Source: Patescibacteria group bacterium
GTDB taxonomy: Bacteria; Patescibacteriota; Patescibacteriia; XYB2-FULL-38-15
Length of the DNA stretch: 17,314 nt
Assembly (NCBI GenBank): GCA_018818855.1
Contig: JAHIRI010000035.1
Span: forward strand, 1-17,314
Reading direction: 5' to 3'
The notes beneath the pieces are model-generated. The model was not told the DNA's origin. It did not search any database and was given only the letters and a program-made list of their open reading frames with translations. This document shows, in pieces, positions 13,071-17,314 of this stretch; within the stretch, counting starts at the first letter, position 1; each line of letters begins with the position of its first letter. The translations under genes were made by a program, and so were the position numbers.

Positions 13071-14625
13071 ATAAACTCTTTTTTGTCATTTCTCTCGGCG
13101 TCGTCATGCCCATCACGTCAAGTACGGTTGGCGCGACATTGGCCAAAACTCCTTTTGGCAAACTTTTTCTTCTCAAATTTTTGAAACGCGACCCGACCAC
13201 AATAAACGGCACCGGATTTTTGGAGTGTTCAGTATCAACCTCTCCGCTTTTGTCGTTTATCATTTCTTCTATATTACCATGATCAGCGGTAATAATTGCT
13301 GTTCCCTCCTTGCGCCAGACGCCGCGAATAATTTTATCAACACACCTGTCAACCGTCTGCACCGCCCGAATACCAGCAGACAAATCCCCCGTATGGCCAA
13401 TCATGTCGGGATTGCAAAAATTAACTGCTACAAAATCATACTGGCCGCTGTCAACACGCCGCCTGACTTCTGTGGTAACTTTTTCCGCATTCATTTCGGG
13501 TTTGTCTTCATAATGCGGAGTCAAAAGCGATGGAATTCTAACCCTCTCTTCTCCATAGAATGCATCAGCATTGCCGCCGTTAAAAAAGTACGTAACATGC
13601 GCGTACTTTTCCGCCTCGGCGATATAGACTTGTTTTTTGTCTCGAAGAACCGCCGGCAAGGCACTCAAAATATTTCTTGAAGGAAAAGCCGTCAAAATAT
13701 GGGGCAAATCGGGACCGAAATCAGTCATGGCCGCGAAAATAATATTTTTGGGAACTTTTTTTCTTTTGAATGACCCTGGATTTTTTTCCGTAAAATCTTT
13801 TTGCACAAAAGTTTTTGTAATTTCTCTCGCGCGATCCGATCGCAAGTTAAAGAAAAGTACCACATCATTATCACCCACTGTCGCGATTGGCTTATGGTCA
13901 TTTGTGACAACTGTTGGCATGATAAATTCATCTGTCTCTCCGCGATTATAAGCGGAGGAAATTGCCGCTTCAGCCGATTCTGCCGTGACCCCTTCGCCCA
14001 GAACCATCGCATTGTAAGCCGCTTCAATTCTTGGCCATCTTTTTATACGATCCATTGCATAAAAACGTCCCGTTATTGAGGCTATTTTTTCTCCGTTGTG
14101 AAAATGTGTTTTTAATTTTGGCAATAATTTAATCGCGGCAAAACGAGAAGAATCACGGCCGTCAGTGAAGAGATGCAAAAAAACTTTTTTTATTTCGTGC
14201 TTATTCAATAGATCCAGCACAGCATAAAGATGTCCGGGAGATGCATGGGCACTTTCACCATTTGCTAATAAACCCATAACGTGTACCTTGCTCTTATATT
14301 TTTCTGCATGCCTTATGGCTTCAAGAAAAGCGGTATTTTTGAAAAAAGTTCCATCCTTAATACTTTCATTTATATAAACCGCATCTTGCTTAACAACCCA
14401 ACCAGCAGATAAATTCATATGTCCAGCTTCTGAATTCCCCTCCTGATTGCCAGGCAAACCAACATTTTTTCCGTGCGCCAAAAGAAGCGTGTGAGGAAAT
14501 TCTTTCCATATCGCTGTCATAGTTGGTGTTTTCGCCAAAGTAATCGCGTTGCCTGGTCCCGGCGGCGCCACGCCCCAACCATCAAGAATAACTAAAACCG
14601 TTGGCTTTTTATAAATTTTAGCCAT
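13063..14625 (-). CDS. gpmI: Cofactor-independent phosphoglycerate mutase, divergent paralogue
   Basis: This is a second full-length enzyme of 520 residues with the complete two-metal site: D15, S65, D407, H411 (NPDMIGHTG), D448-H449 (TADHGN) and H467 (EHSKNP). It belongs to a different subtype from the neighbour. The Ser motif is GNQEGNSEAGHMNLSAG (59-75) instead of G-x-MGTSEVGH. The substrate loop reads ANGESAHASPGH (121-132), one residue longer and with His shifted, and the DGRD motif is followed by SSRFAA (159-164) instead of TIYNSG. This suggests old divergence, or transfer, rather than recent duplication. A different phosphoglycerate-like substrate or regulation is possible. The ATG at 14625 has only a weak AAGG upstream. 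It follows the SIMPL gene after a short repeat block. Confidence 0.92.
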   Translation of the reverse strand: MAKIYKKPTVLVILDGWGVAPPGPGNAITLAKTPTMTAIWKEFPHTLLLAHGKNVGLPGNQEGNSEAGHMNLSAGWVVKQDAVYINESIKDGTFFKNTAFLEAIRHAEKYKSKVHVMGLLANGESAHASPGHLYAVLDLLNKHEIKKVFLHLFTDGRDSSRFAAIKLLPKLKTHFHNGEKIASITGRFYAMDRIKRWPRIEAAYNAMVLGEGVTAESAEAAISSAYNRGETDEFIMPTVVTNDHKPIATVGDNDVVLFFNLRSDRAREITKTFVQKDFTEKNPGSFKRKKVPKNIIFAAMTDFGPDLPHILTAFPSRNILSALPAVLRDKKQVYIAEAEKYAHVTYFFNGGNADAFYGEERVRIPSLLTPHYEDKPEMNAEKVTTEVRRRVDSGQYDFVAVNFCNPDMIGHTGDLSAGIRAVQTVDRCVDKIIRGVWRKEGTAIITADHGNIEEMINDKSGEVDTEHSKNPVPFIVVGSRFKNLRRKSLPKGVLANVAPTVLDVMGMTTPREMTKKSLLS

Positions 14626-14635
14626 AAAGTAAACC

Positions 14636-14663
14636 TTAAATCTGAAATCTTAAATCTTCAATC
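14636..14663. repeat. Four tandem 7-bp repeats (TTAAATC type)
   Basis: On the plus strand TTAAATC, TGAAATC, TTAAATC and TTCAATC follow each other without gaps, preceded by a weaker unit GTAAACC (14629-14635). The last unit reaches the stop codon of the SIMPL gene. The block fills most of the 37-bp gap before gpmI. Confidence 0.75.
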
Positions 14664-15436
14664 TATTTTATCTCGTAACTTACGGATACATCTACAACAA
14701 TATCCATGCTCCCGCTTTCTACTGTCGGAGCCGCAACTTCTCCACCGCCGCCAATGCCGCCCATATCATAAGATTTATATAAAGGAGTCGGTGTTCCAGA
14801 ATATTCACTGAAAGAAACAATTTTCCCGAGTTTAACGCCAGCCACGCGCGCCAAGGCATCTGCTTTTTCTTTCGCGTTTTCTAAGGCCTTCACTCTCGCC
14901 TCCTGACGCAAAGCTTCTGGATCGTCAATATTAAAAGACAAGCCGCTTACCTGGTTTGCTCCGCCTTCGCCGGCCGCCGCCAGAATATCTCCGATTTTAC
15001 TCAAATTTCTGATTTTCACCGCAACACCCTGGCTTACCTGATAACCGCGCAAAATCTGTTTTCCATTTGGCCAATCATATTGCGGATAAATATTATAATA
15101 ACTTGTCTGAATGTCCTGACTGTCAACTCCTAAATTTTTTAAATTTGCAATAAGACGATTCATCTTATTTGTATTTTCCGTCTGCGCGCTTTTCACATCC
15201 GCTTTTTCAGTTTGCAAACCTACGCTGACCGTAGCAATATCCGGAATGCCGGTAACTTTTCCTTCTCCGGAAATGGCGATTGTATCTCGTTCCGCGGTTG
15301 GTTTTCCAATATACTGATAACTCTTCAAATTATTTGCAACAAGTGTTCCTAAAAATACAAATAAACCTAACATAACGAGCGCTGTAAAAATTTTCAGAGC
15401 TCTGTTGTTTTTTAGCTGCGGCATTGGGTTTTCCAT
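14663..15436 (-). CDS. SIMPL (DUF541)-domain periplasmic or surface-anchored protein
   Basis: This 257-residue protein has a single N-terminal membrane helix (about 15-35) that can act as an uncleaved signal anchor, with the rest outside. The SIMPL/DUF541 domain (about 51-257) shows its hallmarks: ISGEGKVTGIPDIATVSVGL (54-73), AQTENTNKMNRLIANLKNLGV (84-104), QTSYYNIYPQYDW (109-121), a GYQVSQGVAVKIR strand (130-142), RQEARVKALENAKEKADALA (178-197) and the closing SMDIVVDVSVSYEIK. Family members (E. coli YggE, IRAK-linked SIMPL) form oligomers and have been linked to oxidative stress, but the biochemical role is not known. ATG at 15436 is used; a second ATG at residue 5 is possible. There is no SD; upstream lies a 78-bp imperfect palindrome. 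Confidence 0.9.
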   Translation of the reverse strand: MENPMPQLKNNRALKIFTALVMLGLFVFLGTLVANNLKSYQYIGKPTAERDTIAISGEGKVTGIPDIATVSVGLQTEKADVKSAQTENTNKMNRLIANLKNLGVDSQDIQTSYYNIYPQYDWPNGKQILRGYQVSQGVAVKIRNLSKIGDILAAAGEGGANQVSGLSFNIDDPEALRQEARVKALENAKEKADALARVAGVKLGKIVSFSEYSGTPTPLYKSYDMGGIGGGGEVAAPTVESGSMDIVVDVSVSYEIK

Positions 15437-15447
15437 ATTTTTTGTTT

Positions 15448-15525
15448 AGTTTGTAAGTTGGTAAGTTGTAAGTCGGTAAGTTTGAGCTAAACTTATAAAC
15501 TTAAAAACTTAATCACTTATAAACT
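15448..15525. repeat. 78-bp imperfect palindrome built from 7-8 bp units
   Basis: Left arm 15448-15483 holds GTAAGTT-type units (GTAAGTTG, GTAAGTT, GTAAGTCG, GTAAGTTT). Loop 15484-15488 is GAGCT. Right arm 15489-15525 holds AAACTTA-type units in opposite orientation. The central TAAGTTT/AAACTTA stem is perfect and the arms stay largely complementary over about 36 bases, with one 1-base offset. The palindrome fills the gap between pgk and the SIMPL gene, where it could act as an RNA hairpin, a weak attenuator or a protein site. Confidence 0.75.
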
Positions 15526-16721
15526 TATTTTAATAGTGGTTTAATCCCCGGCAAAACTTTTCCTTCCAAAAATTCCAGCATTGCTCCCCCACCGGTAGAA
15601 ATATGATCAATGTATTCTGCCATTTTAGTTTTTTCTATTGCCTCAATTGTCTCCCCTCCGCCGACTACTCCAAAAACTTTTCCGCGCGATCGCGCCGCGA
15701 TTAATCTCCCGAGCGCAATTGTTCCATGACTATATTTTGGAATTTCAAACATCCCCATTGGTCCGTTCCAAACAATCGTTTGCGCTTTTCTCACGATGCT
15801 GGCATATTTTTTTATTGTCTCTGGGCCAATATCTAAAAGGGCGTATGGTTTTTTACAGAGTGCTATTTTTTTCTTCGGCACACTAACCACTCGCGCTTTT
15901 TTCCCTTTAAAATCCCCGACCACAAAATCAACTGGCAAAACAATTTTTTTATTTTTCAAGAGTTTTTTTGCGGTCTTCAATTCTTTGGGTTCATATACTG
16001 ATGCGCCAATTTCATATCCGGCGGCTTTGAAAAAATTATTTACCAAAGCTCCGCCCAAAAGAAGCGAATTTACTTTTTTCAATAAATTTTCTATTACTGA
16101 AATTTTTGTAGAAATTTTCGCTCCGCCGATTAGGGCGACAAACGGTTTTGATGGTTTTGCGAGCAGACTGCCGAGAACACTGATTTCTTTTTTCATCAAA
16201 AGTCCTGCGTAACTCGGCAAAAATTTTGGCACGCCGACAATTGAAGCGTGTGCCCGATGCGCCGCAGCAAATGCATCGTTTACATAAATATCCGCCAGAC
16301 TCGCGAGTCCCGCAGCAAATTTTCTATCATTTTTTTCCTCTCCTACATGAAAACGCAAATTTTCTAGCATCATCACTTCTCCGGTTTTCATCTCATCAAT
16401 TTTTTTCAATCCCTTCCTTCCTTCCCAATCCGCCGGTGCAGTTCCTTTCATCAACAAAAGTTTTCCAAGCGCGGCGCCAATTGGTTTCAAGCTTAAATTC
16501 TTTTTTGCCTTTCCGCCCGGGTCGCCCAAGTGACTCATCAAAATTACTTTTGCTCCTTGTCCCAAAAGATATTTTATTGTAGGCAAGGCCGCGCGAATTT
16601 TTGTGTTATCAGCTACAACAATTCTCGCGCCGGACTTTTTTAAGGGAACATTAAAATCAACCCGAACTAAAACTCTTTTTCCTTTTAATTTTTTAATTTC
16701 GTCAAGCGATTTTAATTTCAT
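15525..16721 (-). CDS. pgk: Phosphoglycerate kinase
   Basis: The enzyme makes ATP from 1,3-bisphosphoglycerate in lower glycolysis. The 398-residue protein has RVDFNVP (20-26), TKIRAALPTI (40-49), the SHLG loop (63-66), ENLRFHVGEE (120-129), YVNDAFAAAHRAHAS (146-160), LIGGAKISTKI (198-208), VWNGPMGMFE (317-326), VVGGGETIEAI (352-362) and HISTGGGAMLEFLEG (373-387). Two motif positions deviate. Asp67 replaces the Arg of SHLGRP, which normally contacts the substrate phosphate, and Glu357 replaces Asp of GGGDT. The other substrate arginines (R43, R123, R156) remain, so the protein is probably active. It starts 12 bases after the HypA-like gene without an SD, and the repeat palindrome begins at its stop codon. 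Next downstream glycolytic genes are the two gpmI paralogues. Confidence 0.96.
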   Translation of the reverse strand: MKLKSLDEIKKLKGKRVLVRVDFNVPLKKSGARIVVADNTKIRAALPTIKYLLGQGAKVILMSHLGDPGGKAKKNLSLKPIGAALGKLLLMKGTAPADWEGRKGLKKIDEMKTGEVMMLENLRFHVGEEKNDRKFAAGLASLADIYVNDAFAAAHRAHASIVGVPKFLPSYAGLLMKKEISVLGSLLAKPSKPFVALIGGAKISTKISVIENLLKKVNSLLLGGALVNNFFKAAGYEIGASVYEPKELKTAKKLLKNKKIVLPVDFVVGDFKGKKARVVSVPKKKIALCKKPYALLDIGPETIKKYASIVRKAQTIVWNGPMGMFEIPKYSHGTIALGRLIAARSRGKVFGVVGGGETIEAIEKTKMAEYIDHISTGGGAMLEFLEGKVLPGIKPLLK

Positions 16722-16733
16722 AAATATAATTTA

Positions 16734-16991
16734 TTATTTATCCCCCTCAATTTCTTCAAGTTCCCACGTGTCAGCTTTTATTTTTTTTACCACCACTTCC
16801 GCGTTTTCCGCTTTTGTCCCGCGCGCGAGAACCCCAACATTAAATTTTAAATTTTCCGGATTAATTTCCGAGCCATGCTCAATCACGCTCCCGAGCCCGA
16901 CAACAATTTTTGTTACTGATTTCAGCTTATTTTTTTCGGCGTGATCCAAAACTAATTTTAAAATTCTGTCTGCCTCGTGTAAATCATGCAT
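16734..16991 (-). CDS. HypA-like nickel metallochaperone lacking the zinc domain
   Basis: HypA delivers Ni2+ during [NiFe]-hydrogenase maturation. This 85-residue protein starts MHDLHEADRILKLVLDHAEK, matching the HypA N-terminus, with His2 as the nickel ligand; position 3 is Asp where most members have Glu. The following strand-helix core (VTKIVVGLGSVIEHGSEINPENLKFNVGVLARGT, AENAEVVV) also fits. A normal HypA runs to about 115 residues with two CxxC motifs binding zinc. Here the protein ends at WELEEIEGDK with no cysteine at all. The stop lies only 12 bases before pgk, so no zinc part is hidden downstream. ATG begins one base after the hydrogenase stop, which suggests coupled translation and a dedicated partner. 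A HypA-derived protein with a changed role is possible. Confidence 0.8.
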   Translation of the reverse strand: MHDLHEADRILKLVLDHAEKNKLKSVTKIVVGLGSVIEHGSEINPENLKFNVGVLARGTKAENAEVVVKKIKADTWELEEIEGDK

Positions 16992-16992
16992 A

Positions 16993-17314
16993 TTAATGTG
17001 TCGCGCAGGTCATACAAGGATCGTATGCCCTGACCATCATATTAATCTTCCATTTTCTATCCCGCTCATTTTTAATATCCGCTTCATTCAAATATTTATC
17101 CAAATCATTTTCCAAATTATCCAAAAATTGGGCGGTCGGCGTGATGATATTGCAGGCGCGAATTACGCCATACTTATCAATTTTATAATAATGATAAAGC
17201 GTGCCGCGCGGCGCTTCAGTCGCAGCCAAACCTTCTCCGTTTTTTAAAGTGTGCCTGACCATTAAATTTCTTGATTTATCGCGCAAATATTCTTTAAGTA
17301 ATTTTTGCACTTCT
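16993..17314 (-). CDS. [NiFe]-hydrogenase large (alpha) subunit, C-terminal part, group 3 (probably 3b)
   Basis: The gene continues past the right edge (frame open to 17314; about 106 residues visible). The large subunit carries the NiFe(CN)2CO centre. Visible signatures are EAPRGTLYHYY, typical of cytoplasmic group 3 enzymes (HydA, MvhA, HoxH), then NIITPTAQ, and the proximal-ligand motif DPCMTCATH, whose two cysteines bind nickel. Among group 3, the sequence looks most like the bidirectional NAD(P)-linked 3b type known from several Patescibacteria, but the small and diaphorase subunits are outside the window. The stop codon follows the final His directly, so there is no C-terminal extension of the kind that is usually cleaved off at the end of maturation. 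HypA-like and pgk genes follow. Confidence 0.9.
   Translation of the reverse strand, partial: EVQKLLKEYLRDKSRNLMVRHTLKNGEGLAATEAPRGTLYHYYKIDKYGVIRACNIITPTAQFLDNLENDLDKYLNEADIKNERDRKWKINMMVRAYDPCMTCATH

Noticed and set aside
13725..14079. 100-codon and 92-codon open frames inside the divergent gpmI
   Set aside because: They lie within a clear full-length GpmI with all catalytic residues and are shadows of it.
15448..15525. CRISPR-like array
   Set aside because: Units are only 7-8 bp and degenerate, with no spacers and an orientation switch in the middle; no cas genes are present.

Overview
The window looks like a chromosomal segment of a candidate phyla radiation (Patescibacteria) bacterium. 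The reasons are its AT-rich compact layout, housekeeping genes that mostly lack a Shine-Dalgarno (SD) sequence, several small lineage-type hypothetical proteins, and a [NiFe]-hydrogenase next to a minimal glycolysis set. TGA is used as a stop (2260-2262, 7489-7491), which fits the standard bacterial code rather than the TGA=Gly code of Gracilibacteria and Absconditabacteria. The lineage is an inference from gene content. No rRNA, tRNA, CRISPR array, insertion sequence or integrase was found.

Left part (1-5396) is an accessory-like mosaic. It starts with the 3' end of a secreted or surface beta-sandwich protein (+). After a bidirectional terminator comes a minus-strand pair, a six-helix SdpI-like membrane protein followed by a DUF5661-type protein. 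Three small orphan genes (1834-2262 +, 2401-2763 +, 4962-5288 -) follow. Each is a self-contained cassette with a TTGACA promoter, the 10-mer AGAAAGGAGG as SD, GC-rich coding sequence and an intrinsic terminator at the stop codon. Between them lie a coiled-coil gene with a perfect consensus sigma-70 promoter, a 446-residue low-complexity protein, and a 60-residue basic protein behind a possibly structured leader.

Right part (5397-17314) is one long minus-strand run with gaps from -4 to about 90 bp. In transcription order it holds: [NiFe]-hydrogenase large subunit (cut by the window edge), a short HypA-like protein, phosphoglycerate kinase, a SIMPL-domain protein, two different cofactor-independent phosphoglycerate mutases, a calcium-type P-type ATPase, Fpg/MutM glycosylase, a BcrC-like undecaprenyl-diphosphate phosphatase, mannose-1-phosphate guanylyltransferase and the MltG transglycosylase, ending in a clear terminator. 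Hydrogen/redox metabolism and lower glycolysis thus sit upstream of envelope and repair genes.

Most notable points: the three matched orphan cassettes, one of which (4962-5288) has a helix pattern reminiscent of a histone fold; a promoter -35 box inside the loop of the mltG terminator; a hydrogenase large subunit that ends exactly at its cluster-binding His and is followed by a HypA lacking the zinc domain; the divergent tandem phosphoglycerate mutases; and 7-8 bp repeats, including a 78-bp imperfect palindrome, in the gaps of the glycolytic run.
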